From NCBI GenBank assembly GCA_002692965.1, contig NZNC01000015.1:310001-374000 (forward strand): a DNA stretch of 64,000 nucleotides, in the 5' to 3' direction. Made by a program: the position numbers and the translations under genes. Within the stretch, counting starts at the first letter, position 1. Each line of letters opens with the position of its first letter. This DNA is from Haliea sp. Lineage in GTDB: Bacteria; Pseudomonadota; Gammaproteobacteria; Pseudomonadales; Halieaceae. Below are positions 1 through 10,976 of this stretch, piece after piece. The notes beneath the pieces were generated by a model. It made no database searches, was not told where the DNA came from, and saw only the letters and a list, made by a program, of their open reading frames with translations.

Positions 1-364
1 GCGCGACGAGCTCCTGCTCGCCTCCCTGGCGCGCTACGCGGGGGTGGCCAGCCAGGCCGCGCGACTGGTGCAGACCTCGCCGCGCAATGTACAGCGCTGG
101 TATCCCGCTGCCCGGCAGCGGGATGTGGAGCGGGAAGCCTGCGTCGAGTGGTCGGAAACCCGTCGCCTGATCCAGGACTGGGTGCGCGGGCTGGGTCTGG
201 AGGGCGAGTCTCCCCTGCTGCGCCTGGAGTCGCTGCTGCTCAGTCGCTTGGAGGCCTGTTCCGACAGGCTTCCCATGGCGCGCCGGGTCGGCCTGCTGGG
301 CGTGTCCCGCCCCACCTACCAGAAGCGCCTGAGGGAGTATGAGATGCGCGAGTCGCTGCGATGA
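1..364 (+). CDS. HTH (Fis-type) DNA-binding protein, C-terminal part, truncated by window edge
   Basis: The frame is open from the first bases (codons begin at position 2), so only the C-terminal ~120 residues are visible. Two helix-turn-helix-like stretches can be read: SQAARLVQTSPRNVQRW near the start and ARRVGLLGVSRPTYQKRLRE at the end. The second resembles the Fis-type HTH that ends many bacterial enhancer-binding regulators. The stop overlaps the next ATG (ATGA at 361-364), so it is translationally coupled to the chemosensory genes that follow. I infer a DNA-binding regulator of, or co-transcribed with, that operon. The N-terminal domain, which would decide the family, lies outside the window. 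Confidence 0.6.
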   Translation, partial: RDELLLASLARYAGVASQAARLVQTSPRNVQRWYPAARQRDVEREACVEWSETRRLIQDWVRGLGLEGESPLLRLESLLLSRLEACSDRLPMARRVGLLGVSRPTYQKRLREYEMRESLR

Positions 365-1062
365 CAACCCCGCGTACCACGCGCCCACCGGTGGAAGAGC
401 TTAGCCGCCGCTACCGCGCGATCAGCCCACCCGACAGCAGCGTGGCCATGGGCTTTTCGGCGCGCCTCAACCTGCTCTGGGATCTCGCGGGTGTGGTACC
501 GGGCCAACTGGATGGCCGGGTCTTGGCGATTCTCGCCCTTAACCCCGAGTGGCGAGAGACAGATATACGCCGCTGGCTGCAACAGGACGTGTTGCCCGCC
601 CGCCCGGTGCTGCGCAGCATGGTGCATTTCCTGGTCGCGGAGTTGGGTGAGGAGCATGATCCTCTGCGCTGGGAGGCTTTTCTGGTCTACGGGGCGCCAA
701 TCGTCTCCTCTCCCCTGGAGCACCTGCTCTACCGTGCGGATAGCGGGCGCCGCGAAATTGCTGCCCGTATCATTGCCCGTCTGACCGAGCGCTTCCGCAT
801 TCCGCCATCCAGCTACGATGCTGCAGCGCTTTTCCAGCACTGCCTGCGCTTGATGCAGCAGTTCAATATCTACGAGTGGCAGGATTTTCAGGCCGGCCAC
901 CTCGAGCTCTTCCACAATCTGCTGTTTGCGCCCGCCCAGACTGCCGCCCCCGGTGGCGGCGAGCGACCTGCGGATACCCCCTGGCTGCCTGACGAAAAGG
1001 CGGGTTTCCCCTTGCCTTCGGGCGGCCCGGGCGAAAATACTGTCGGACCCGGCAAGGAGTGA
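361..1062 (+). CDS. Uncharacterised protein in chemosensory operon
   Basis: A 233-residue protein that I do not recognise. The first ~190 residues look like a folded, mostly helical, soluble domain rich in aromatic and charged residues. The last ~40 residues are Pro/Gly-rich and probably disordered. There is no signal peptide, membrane segment or familiar catalytic motif. It overlaps the HTH gene upstream by ATGA and is followed after 10 nt by the PilG-like receiver, so it belongs to the same transcription unit. From position alone it may be an adaptor or localisation factor for the chemosensory array; this is inference. The start at 361 is chosen for the coupled overlap. Confidence 0.6.
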   Translation: MTTPRTTRPPVEELSRRYRAISPPDSSVAMGFSARLNLLWDLAGVVPGQLDGRVLAILALNPEWRETDIRRWLQQDVLPARPVLRSMVHFLVAELGEEHDPLRWEAFLVYGAPIVSSPLEHLLYRADSGRREIAARIIARLTERFRIPPSSYDAAALFQHCLRLMQQFNIYEWQDFQAGHLELFHNLLFAPAQTAAPGGGERPADTPWLPDEKAGFPLPSGGPGENTVGPGKE

Positions 1063-1072
1063 ACCCGAGGCG

Positions 1073-1483
1073 ATGGAAGCACAGAGTGAAGAACAGGATA
1101 TCCGCGGTGTTCGCGTGATGGTGGTGGACGATGCCAAGACCATCCGCATGATGATGTCGCATACACTGCGGTCGATGGGCTGTGAGGTCGAGTGCGCCGA
1201 GGATGGCTTCAGTGCCCTCGCCTTGTTGCGTCGCTTCCGGCCGGATATTGTCTTTCTCGATATCAGCATGCCCGAGCTGGATGGCTATCAGACCTGCAGT
1301 CTGATTCGCGGTGCCGAAGACACCCGGGATCTGCCCGTCGTCCTGCTCTCTTCGTCGGACGGGCTGTTTGATATTGCCCGCGGCCAGGCGCGTGGAGCGA
1401 CCGCCCACGCCAGCAAGATTCCCCCGGACCCGGTGTTGCGGCAGTTGATTCACGAGCATACGCGGGTAGCCGGGGAGCACTGA
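1073..1483 (+). CDS. pilG: PilG-like single-domain response regulator
   Basis: A 136-residue CheY-fold receiver with little else. Visible active-site residues are the acidic pair D19-D20 in VVDDAKT, the phospho-acceptor D63 in VFLDISMPELDGYQTC, a Ser/Thr patch in LLSSSDG, and a late Lys in SKIPPD. The DGYQTC motif is close to PilG of the Pseudomonas Pil-Chp twitching system. In that system PilG is phosphorylated by ChpA and controls type IV pilus extension and cAMP. I chose ATG 1073 because the receiver fold begins right after it and upstream codons are not conserved-looking. It is followed 2 nt later by a CheW-like gene. The specific PilG role is inferred from motif and operon order. Confidence 0.8.
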   Translation: MEAQSEEQDIRGVRVMVVDDAKTIRMMMSHTLRSMGCEVECAEDGFSALALLRRFRPDIVFLDISMPELDGYQTCSLIRGAEDTRDLPVVLLSSSDGLFDIARGQARGATAHASKIPPDPVLRQLIHEHTRVAGEH

Positions 1484-1485
1484 GC

Positions 1486-2043
1486 ATGCCCGCTGCACTG
1501 GATGCCCTGGCCAGTCTTCGCGAGCGCTGGCGTGCCAGTGCCACGCCGGTTCCCGTGGTAGCCCCGGTGCCCACGCCCTGGCGCGGAGTGCGGGTGCGCC
1601 TGGCTGAAACCTGGCAGCTGTTTCCCCAGTCTGCCCTCGATGCCGTCATCCCCTGCCCCGCGGTGTCGCGGATACCCGGTACCCGGCCTTTTGTCATGGG
1701 CGTGGCCAGCTGGCAGGGGGGGCTGATTCCGGTCCTGTCCGGGGAGTGCCTGTTCGGTCTGGCGGACGCGCCCGGGCCCGCCCGAGGCTATGCCCTGGTG
1801 GTGCGCCGGCGCGGTTTTCACTTCGCCCTCACCACCGCCGAGCTGCGCGGGCCACTGACCCTGGCCGAGGAGGCTTTCACGGAGAGCATTCCCCCGACAG
1901 CTCCCCGCGCCGAGTGGTGCAGCGGCAGCGTTGAGTTTGGTGGTCAGGTCCTTGCCGTGGTGGATATCGATCGCCTGCTGAGTGACCCGCGCCTCTCCGA
2001 TACCGTGCTGCCCCGACCCTGTTCAGAGGAATCCCTGTCATGA
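1486..2043 (+). CDS. pilI: PilI-like CheW adaptor
   Basis: A 185-residue protein placed as pilI is in Pil-Chp clusters. The stretch PFVMGVASWQGGLIPVL is the characteristic CheW-fold motif (usually G-RG-I-PV-DL), and the C-terminal QVLAVVDIDRLL matches the closing strand of CheW domains. CheW proteins couple chemoreceptors to the CheA kinase in the cytoplasmic array. The N-terminal ~30 residues are Pro/Ala-rich. Its stop overlaps the receptor gene by ATGA (2040-2043), indicating coupled translation. The family assignment is good; the PilI orthology rests mostly on context. Confidence 0.75.
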   Translation: MPAALDALASLRERWRASATPVPVVAPVPTPWRGVRVRLAETWQLFPQSALDAVIPCPAVSRIPGTRPFVMGVASWQGGLIPVLSGECLFGLADAPGPARGYALVVRRRGFHFALTTAELRGPLTLAEEAFTESIPPTAPRAEWCSGSVEFGGQVLAVVDIDRLLSDPRLSDTVLPRPCSEESLS

Positions 2044-3268
2044 ATACCTTCAACCGCCTCGCGGGCCCACTGTTTGCCGTGCTGGCCCTGGGGCTGCTGG
2101 TCTGCGCGGGGCTTGGTCTGTATCTCCTGCTTGCCGCCGGGCTGGTCAGTGAGCCGGCGCGACCCGGCCTGCTGCTCCTGGTGATACTGGCTGCCGTGCT
2201 GGCGCTGCTGGCAATGTGGTCAGCCTGGCGCGGCTGGCGCGCGGTGCATCAACGGCAGCCGGCACTGGAAGAGCTGCTCGAACAGATGGCCTCCGGTGAC
2301 CTGACCGTATCCCTGCCAGCCGAGCTGCGCGGGCAACCCCTGGCGGATGCCCTGGAAAGTACGCTGCAGGGTCAGCGGGAATTGCTGCGGGCCCTGCGCC
2401 AGCCCTTTGAGGCCATGGCCGCGGAGGTCTACCGGCTGGGCAAGCATAATCGCAGTCAGGTGACCCTGGCCTCCCAGGTATCGCGGCAGCTGCAGGACAG
2501 CGTGGCGCTGCAGGGGGAAAGCCGTCGCGGCGTGGAAACCCTGTTGGATAGCGCCCGGCGCTCCGGCGAGGTGGGTCAGGGTCACCAGCAGGGCGTGCGC
2601 CGCGGCCACAACCTGGTGCGCGACATGTCGCGGGCGGCCGGGGAGCTGCGCCAGAGTCTGCAGGAGACCTCGAAAACCGCCAAGCGGCAAGGGGAACTGA
2701 TCCAGTCGGTTACCAGCGCGGCCGAGTATATCCAGGGGCTGAACACCCGCGTTTCGGTGGTGGCGATCAATACCCGCATAGAAGCCGAGCGCGCCGGCGA
2801 GCAGGGTCGACCGCTGCTGGGTATTGCGGAAGCCCTGGGCGAGCTGCTGCGTGAGTCCGAGGGCGAGGGCCGGCGTATCACCGCCGAAATCCGCACGCTG
2901 CAGAATCTCTCTGCGGAGAGCCTGAGCAGCCTCGAGACCACGGTCTCGTCGGTGGTGACTATCCTCGAGTTTGTCGATCGCCTGGACAACACCCTGGAGC
3001 AGACGGCCCAGTCCGCCCTGGAACTGCAGCAATTGCTGGCCCAGCTGCAGGAATCGGCGACCGGGACATCCCGCGCCCTGCGTCAACTGGACAATGGCAT
3101 GGGCGACCTGCTGGGCCAGGGAGGCGAGATAAGCGATCAGTCGGAGCTCTTGCGTCAGGGGGTGGCCAACCTGCAGCAGAATCTCTCCAACCTGGGGCGC
3201 GCCCTGTCGCGTCTGCGTCTCGAGCGGACGGAGACGCCGCCGGCGGCCGATATCCCGGGAGCAGAAAC

Positions 3269-3272
<4 letters not shown>
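2040..3272 (+). CDS. PilJ-like methyl-accepting chemotaxis receptor with minimal periplasmic part
   Basis: A 410-residue receptor. Two membrane helices lie at about residues 9-32 and 42-62 with only ~10 residues between them, so there is essentially no periplasmic sensor domain. A HAMP-like linker (LLEQMASGDLTVSL) follows, then a long coiled-coil signalling domain. The hairpin tip that binds CheW/CheA is recognisable but divergent: AINTRIEAERAGEQGRP at about residues 242-258, where canonical receptors have ALNAAIEAARAGEQGRG. No methyltransferase or methylesterase gene is seen in this operon. It probably senses a membrane or cytoplasmic cue, or a partner such as a pilin. It overlaps its neighbours on both sides by 3-4 nt. 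Confidence 0.78.
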
Positions 3273-5400
<2,128 letters not shown>

Positions 5401-5404
<4 letters not shown>

Positions 5405-8400
5405 ATCCGATAGATCGCCTGCTGGAGACCGACTGGGCCCGCGCGCTGGCTGCCGAGTGGGGCGAGGCAACACTGCGCCAACTGCTTGCCAGCGAGAGTG
5501 AAGAGACGAGTGACTCGCTGTTCAGTCTGCAGCGGGACAGTGCGCCAGTCGCCCAGCTCAGTGACGAGGAGCGACGTCTGGGCATGCGCCACATGCAGGG
5601 CGGCATGCCCGGCGCCGATGACCTCTCCAGCTTTATCGAGGAGGAAATCGTGCTTTCCTCCGTGGGTGAGAGCAGCGATATCTATGCACCCCGGGAAGCC
5701 GCCCACCCCGCATCCGCGGCGGAGCGCCAAAGCGTGATTGCAGTCGATCACAGCCGCAACAGCAGCGACTCGCTGTCCCTGCGTGCCCGGCCGGAGTTTC
5801 ACGGTGCCGATGTGCTGGGCCTGGGGCCGCCCGCAACACTGCAGGGTCCCGGCAGTGATGCGACGAGTGAGGTTGTCCCGGCAGCCGGTGAGCCGGAGCC
5901 GCGGGTGCTATCCGGGGAGAGCGCCCCGGAGCCGAAACCCGCACCGGCAGTCGAGCCTGAGGTCGCGGACGCGGAACAGATATCGGAACTGCCCGCGGCC
6001 GCACCGCCCCCGGAAGCCTCCCCTGCCCGGGCTATCCCGGTAGTCGCCAGTACCGGTGGCGCCGCCAGCGAGCAGTGGTCCTGGTGTGTCCCCGACGGTA
6101 TCACCTTCAACTTCACCACACGCAGTGGCACGGAGCTGTTTCCGGATTTTCTCGATGCCTTTATTGAAGAGGCCGGCGGCGAACTGGAAAAGCTGGAGGA
6201 TGCCATCGGGCTGTGGGAGCGGGAGCCCGCGGGCGAGGCCGCGCAAACGGTCGGGCGGATACTGCACACGCTCAAGGGCATCGCCAAGGGTGTGGGGCTG
6301 CAGCGCTACGGCACGCTGGTGCACAATTTCGAAACGCTCCTGCTGGTCCTGCCCGGACCGGATCAGGCTGATCCGGGTGAGTACTTCCGGCGCATCTATG
6401 CCTGGCTGGATCACCTGGTGCAAGGTTACGAGCACATCCAGGCACAGCGCGAGGATGTCGCCAGTGAACTGCCGCTGGCAGATGCAGAGCAGGCCGGCCC
6501 GACGGCGGCTGAGGCCACCGGGAATGCGCAGGGGGATGCGGATGCGCAGCGGCAGGCCGACAGACAGCTGGCGGACGCGGGTGCTCGCGCCCTGGCCGCC
6601 CAGCAGACCATTCGTGTCAGTGCGGAAACCCTGGATCAGCTGCTCAATCTCAGCACCGAAGTACAGAAACTGGGGGTTCGGGCGGCACAGAGCACCCTGC
6701 AATCCCGCCGCGCCGGTGGCGAGTTGCTGTCCCGGCTCACGGCGCTGCGTACGCAGGTGTCGCGGATTGCCGATCGCTCCCTGCTGTCGGTGACAGCCCG
6801 CGGTCTGCGCGACGGCGACAGCGGGATGGACGCACTGGAAATGGACCAGTACACGGAAATTCACGAGGCGGCGAATATCCTGCGTGAAGCCGTGGAAGAC
6901 CTGGATGACCTGATGCAGCTGGCCAACCGGCATACCGCGGCGGCCGAGTCCCTGCTCAAACAGCAGGCGGGTACGGTGTCTTCTCTCGGGGCGGGTATCC
7001 GCGCGGCGCGGGTGGTGCCGGTATCCAGGCTGCTGCCCGGTCTGCGGCGCATCGTGCGCACGGTGAGTGCCGAGCTGGGCAAGTCGGTCATGTTCCGGCC
7101 CCTCGCGCAGTCTGGCTCGCTGGATCGGGACAGCTACGCCTGCTGCCAGATCGTTCTCGAGCACATGGTGCGCAATGCCCTCGACCACGGGGTGGAGACC
7201 CCGGAGGAGCGCCAGGCAGCGGGCAAGCCCGATACCGCGATGATCACCGTGGATTTCCGCAAGCAGGGCAGCGATTACCTGGTCACGCTGAGTGACGATG
7301 GACGCGGCATTGATCCCGACCGGGTACGCGTGCAGGCCCGGCGCAAGGGGCTGGTGGAGGACCCCGACAGTCTGACCGACGACGAGGCCCGCCAGTTGAT
7401 CTTCCAGCGCGGCTTCTCCACGGCCGCGGCGGTCAGTGAAATTTCCGGGCGCGGGGTGGGCATGGACATCGTCGTGCAGGAGCTGCAGCGCATCGGTGGT
7501 GACATCAGTATCGATTCGCGGCTGGGCCAGGGCACCAGTTTTCGCATCCGTCTGCCCTCCAATATCACCGTCAATGGTGCACTGCTGGTGCATGCCGGTG
7601 AAGCCGCCTACGCGGTGCCCTTCGAGGGGCTGATAGGTATCGAGTATCCGTCGGTCGAGGCCTTCCATGCGGCCCGGCAAGAGCGGCAGCCTCTGGCCCT
7701 GCTGGGGCGCGCCTGCGAGCCTGCCTACCTGGGAACGCTGTGTTCGGGCTTGCCGGTGCCCCCTGCCGACAGCTGGGAGCTCACGGTGCCGGTGATCGTG
7801 GCCGGGCTTGATGGCCGTTATATGGCGATTGCCGTGGACAGCCTCGAGCAGGCCGAGGAGCTGGTTATTCGTTCCCTGGGTAATCAGTTTGCCGCGGTGC
7901 CCTGGCTGGCGGGCGCGAGTACCACCGCCGATGGCCAGGCCGTCGTCGCGCTGAACCTGAACACCCTGGTGGAATACCAGCCCGAGGAGGCTTCTCTGCC
8001 CGAGCCCGCTGCCGAGGCCGGCGACACCACCGCCCCACTGCTGGCGCTCGTGGTGGATGATTCGCGCACCCAGCGACTGGTGGCCACCAGCCAGCTGCAC
8101 ACCCTGGGTGTGCAAACAGTCACGGCGGAGCATGGCCTGGCGGCGCTGGAGTGGCTGCGCGAGACCTCCAGGCTGCCGGATGTGGTCCTGATGGATATCG
8201 AAATGCCGGTCAAGGACGGTATACAGACCCTGCGGGAGTTGCGCGCCGATCCGCGACTGGCGGCGCTGCCCGTGATCACCATCACCTCGCGGACCGGGCC
8301 CAAGCACAGGAGTCTGGCGAGCGAGGCGGGTTGTAACGCCTTCCTCGGCAAGCCCTTCAATTTCCCCGAGCTGCTCGCTGAAATCAATCGACTCACCGGG

Positions 8401-8427
8401 CGGTCGCTGCGGGTGGATGGTGACTGA
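5401..8427 (+). CDS. chpA: ChpA-like hybrid CheA histidine kinase (Hpt - kinase - CheW - receiver)
   Basis: A 1008-residue CheA-type hybrid kinase. After a ~240-residue acidic, Pro/Ala-rich region comes an Hpt domain with H289 in ILHTLKGIAKG. A dimerisation region (about 400-560) follows. The ATPase has N592 in HMVRNALDHG, D632 in DDGRGID and the glycine lid GRGVGMD. A CheW-like domain spans about 720-860, and a C-terminal receiver has phospho-acceptor D932 in VLMDIEMPVKDG. Domain order matches the C-terminal half of ChpA; the N-terminal half is in the preceding gene, overlapped by ATGA at 5401-5404. The frame stays open upstream, but ATG 5401 is favoured by the coupled overlap. It should autophosphorylate and drive PilG. 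Confidence 0.88.
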
Positions 8428-8866
8428 ATCGCCGGCCTCCACAGCCCCCCAGGCCTGTGTCCTGCTGACCTGTTCGGCGAATGAGGTATGGGCCGTGCCC
8501 GAGGCGGTACTCGCGACGATTTTCCACTGTGCCGAGCTACCCCCCCGACTGCAGTGGTCCGGGCAGAGTCTGCCGCTGCTGGACCGGGCCGAGGCAGAGC
8601 CCCCGGGTTTCAGCGGCCCCGCCGCGGGAGAGCTGGTGGCGGTGTTCCATGGCGGGCCCATTGCGTCACTGCCATTCTGGGGCTTGCGCTTGCGCAGGCC
8701 CGGTGCTCAGTGGGTGCTTCTCTCGTCCGACGAGCTTGCGGAGCGAGCGGATGTCGCCCTGCCCGATGCGATCACGGCCTTTGAGTACCAGGGCCGGCTG
8801 TGTCAGGTACCGGATCTCGTGACGCTGGGGGCCACCCTCGCCGACACACTGCAGTCCGCGCCATAA
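8417..8866 (+). CDS. ChpC-like CheW-domain protein
   Basis: A 149-residue protein starting inside the end of the kinase gene (ATG 8417, 11-nt overlap). The sequence has the alternating hydrophobic strands of a divergent CheW domain (VLLTCSANEVWAVPEAVL, then an internal SLPLLD and a terminal GRLCQVPDLVTL). In Pseudomonas a similar CheW-like gene, chpC, follows chpA, which supports the reading. It would be a second adaptor in the receptor-kinase array. It is the last gene of the overlapping chain: the next gene starts 182 nt later behind its own promoter-like sequence. Confidence 0.65.
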   Translation: MVTESPASTAPQACVLLTCSANEVWAVPEAVLATIFHCAELPPRLQWSGQSLPLLDRAEAEPPGFSGPAAGELVAVFHGGPIASLPFWGLRLRRPGAQWVLLSSDELAERADVALPDAITAFEYQGRLCQVPDLVTLGATLADTLQSAP

Positions 8867-8973
8867 TTTTCGTTCCTCTTGGTTTTCTCTGCGAAAAACA
8901 GGCGTTTCTTGAAAAAATTGTCGCAAAAACTTCGCTTAACCCATATTGCGCGTTGAGCGCTTGCTCCTTGCCG

Positions 8974-9003
8974 TTGTCAGTTCCGCTGTCTCGACTCTAT
9001 AAC
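8974..9003 (+). promoter_or_regulatory. Putative sigma-70 promoter for 9049 gene
   Basis: TTGTCA (8974-8979) and TATAAC (8998-9003) are separated by 18 nt and lie ~45 nt upstream of ATG 9049. The rest of 8867-9048 is locally AT-rich, and I see no gene in it. Confidence 0.45.
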
Positions 9004-9048
9004 AATCCCTGTCAGGGATGTCTTAGAGCACACAACAGGGGAACCGCC

Positions 9049-9381
9049 ATGTTGACCATTACTCCGACTGCCGATCTGCGTGAAGCGCGCTCCCGCGATC
9101 TCGAGGTGTTCGCGGTGATCGAGGGACGCAAGGTCTATCTGCCCCCGGACGCCCGTTATGTGATGCAGGACCGTCGCGGGCTCTGGTTCTACAGTCATCG
9201 CAAGCCGCGAATTGCCGAGGACGACTGGACGCCCAACAAGACCTCCATTGCCTGCCTGACCGAACGCGGTGTGGTGCGCGCCCTGAAAACCGACCCCCGG
9301 GTGCCCTGGCTGGAAACCTGCCAGCGTACCATTCGCGTGGTTGCCAGGGACGGCGAGCGTCGTCCCGCCGACGAGCACTGA
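9049..9381 (+). CDS. Uncharacterised small protein
   Basis: A 110-residue soluble protein with no recognised domain. The composition is ordinary, with several aromatic residues (GLWFYSHRKPRI) and a basic C-terminus. ATG 9049 is chosen because AGGGGA sits 6-10 nt upstream and a promoter-like pair lies at 8974-9003; the open frame extends further 5' but without a ribosome site. It stands alone between the chemosensory operon and the SDR genes, and nothing in the context indicates its role. Confidence 0.6.
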   Translation: MLTITPTADLREARSRDLEVFAVIEGRKVYLPPDARYVMQDRRGLWFYSHRKPRIAEDDWTPNKTSIACLTERGVVRALKTDPRVPWLETCQRTIRVVARDGERRPADEH

Positions 9382-9525
9382 TGCCCGCTGGCTGCCGCAA
9401 AGCCGAACTGGTCCGTTTGGATGGGGCAGTCTGCCGCCACGAGCGCTAGTATCTCTGCAGGGGCCATCGTAGGGGTGGCCCGCCACCTGTTGATTGATGG
9501 GTGCCAGTGAACCGAGGAGGTACAA

Positions 9526-10317
9526 GTGCTACTAAAAGATAAGATTGTTCTGGTGTCGGGCATCGGACCCGGACTCGGCCAGGAGCTTGCCATGGCGGCT
9601 GCACGTGAAGGGGCTGCTGGCCTGATCATCTGTGCGCGGACGGCATCGAAGTTGTCCGATTGTGCCAAGGCCATCGCGGCGGAGGGCCTGGATACCCGGG
9701 TGCTGGAAGTCCCTACTGATATTGCCGATGCGGCGCAGTGTGCCAACCTGGTGTCCAAGGCGGAAAGTACCTTTGGCCGCATCGACGTACTGCTGAACAG
9801 CGCCTATGTCCCGGGCAACTTCAGCCCGATTCTGGAGGCCGACCTGGACAGCTGGCGCCAGGCCATGGATGTGAATCTCTTTGGCACCATGCAGCTGACC
9901 CTGGAAGTGGCCCGCGTGATGAAGGCACAGGGTGGCGGCAGTATTGTCATGGTCAACACCATGGTGACGCGCAAACCGCTGCAGACCCAGGGCGGCTATG
10001 GCGCCTCCAAGGCGGCACTGCTCTCGGCGACACAGCACCTGGCGCTGGAGCTGGGCCAGTACAACATTCGCGTGAACACCACCTTCATGGGCTGGATGTG
10101 GGGGCCGCCGGTCGAGGGCTACTTCCAGCACGCGGCCCAGGAGACCGGGGAAAGTGTCGAGGCCATGAAGGCTGACGTGGCGAAGAACATCCCCCTGGGC
10201 CGTATCCCCGACGATGCCGACTGTGCCAAGGCGGTGCTGATGCTGGCCTCGGATTACGCCTGCGTGGTGACCGGTGCAGGCCTCGATGTCAACGGTGGGG
10301 AGTATCTGCCCCACTGA
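9526..10317 (+). CDS. SDR-family oxidoreductase
   Basis: A 263-residue classical short-chain dehydrogenase/reductase. The cofactor-binding glycine motif reads SGIGPGLGQ at the N-terminus. The catalytic Tyr158 and Lys162 lie in YGASK, preceded by an active-site Ser region (VNTMV). The usual NNAG is NSAY, a variation seen in some SDRs. It should oxidise a hydroxyl or reduce a ketone with NAD(P)H. The GTG start at 9526 has a strong GAGGAGG site 6-12 nt upstream. It lies near a second SDR, an SRPBCC protein and an acyl-CoA ligase, suggesting catabolism of a lipid, terpenoid or steroid-like compound. The substrate cannot be read from sequence. Confidence 0.85.
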   Translation: MLLKDKIVLVSGIGPGLGQELAMAAAREGAAGLIICARTASKLSDCAKAIAAEGLDTRVLEVPTDIADAAQCANLVSKAESTFGRIDVLLNSAYVPGNFSPILEADLDSWRQAMDVNLFGTMQLTLEVARVMKAQGGGSIVMVNTMVTRKPLQTQGGYGASKAALLSATQHLALELGQYNIRVNTTFMGWMWGPPVEGYFQHAAQETGESVEAMKADVAKNIPLGRIPDDADCAKAVLMLASDYACVVTGAGLDVNGGEYLPH

Positions 10318-10324
10318 CCTACAA

Positions 10325-10363
10325 GGTGCCCGGTGGCGGCTGGTGTGGCCGCACCCGGGCACC
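10325..10363 (+). terminator. Terminator-like hairpin between convergent genes
   Basis: The arms GGTGCCCGG (10325-10333) and CCGGGCACC (10355-10363) are perfect complements. An inner GCGGC/GCCGC pair extends the stem. It lies just after the SDR stop and before the end of the convergent SRPBCC gene. Only a short CTTTA follows, so efficient intrinsic termination is not certain. Confidence 0.55.
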
Positions 10364-10403
10364 GGCTTTATGAGGGGTGCCCGCGGTGGGCTACTCCCAC
10401 TTT

Positions 10404-10829
10404 TTAGCGCCGATCCAGTTCCTCGGCGATCCAGTCGAGCAGCTGGTTGTAGACGCCGGCAGCCATCGCTTCGGCCTCCTGGGGGCTGACGCCGACTTCC
10501 TGTGCGCGACAGCTCCAGTCGACACGGCAGCTATCGTCGTCCAGCGGCACTACCTTGGCGGTTGCACGGTAGCCGGTCAGCGGCATCGGCATACCCTTGG
10601 GAATGGTGTACTCCATCACGCGGTTGTCGTGGTCGAGGGACTCCAGTCGCTCTTCGATGGGGGGCGTGTCCCCGGGCATGTGGATGGCGCGGATCATGCC
10701 GGGGCCTTCGCCGGTCACTTCCACCTTGTCCATGCCCGGCGCCCAGCTGATATCGCCGAAATCCGAAATCAATGCCCAGGCCTTGTCGGCCGATACCGGC
10801 AGTTCGCGTTGCACCGTTACATCAATCAC
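10404..10829 (-). CDS. SRPBCC-family (START/Bet v1-like) protein
   Basis: A 141-residue protein with the pattern of polyketide-cyclase/START-like SRPBCC proteins: VQRELPVSADKAWALISDFG at the N-terminus, a central GMIRAIHMPG, and a C-terminal long helix (YNQLLDWIAEEL). These small barrels bind hydrophobic ligands. The GTG start at 10829 is preferred because AAGGAG lies 8-13 nt upstream; the open frame upstream lacks a ribosome site. It is divergent from the SDR gene at 10977 and shares with it an intergenic palindrome. It may bind a lipid or aromatic intermediate handled by the neighbouring enzymes. Confidence 0.75.
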   Translation of the reverse strand: MIDVTVQRELPVSADKAWALISDFGDISWAPGMDKVEVTGEGPGMIRAIHMPGDTPPIEERLESLDHDNRVMEYTIPKGMPMPLTGYRATAKVVPLDDDSCRVDWSCRAQEVGVSPQEAEAMAAGVYNQLLDWIAEELDRR

Positions 10830-10861
10830 CGTGTTCTCTCCTTGCAGTGTTGTGCTGAATC

Positions 10862-10888
10862 GGGGGATGCTAACCCTAGCACGCCCCC
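10862..10888. promoter_or_regulatory. Palindrome, possible operator, in divergent SRPBCC/SDR intergenic region
   Basis: An imperfect 27-bp palindrome: GGGGG (10862-10866), TGCTA (10868-10872), spacer ACCC, TAGCA (10877-10881), CCCCC (10884-10888). It sits between divergent genes, where an operator for a shared repressor is plausible. No regulator gene is adjacent. Confidence 0.35.
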
Positions 10889-10976
10889 GTCGGCGGCTGA
10901 TCATGCGTATGGGTGACGCGGAGTGGGAGTGGGCACGCTACTCTCTCGGGTTTGCCAATCAAGGAGATAACACAGC

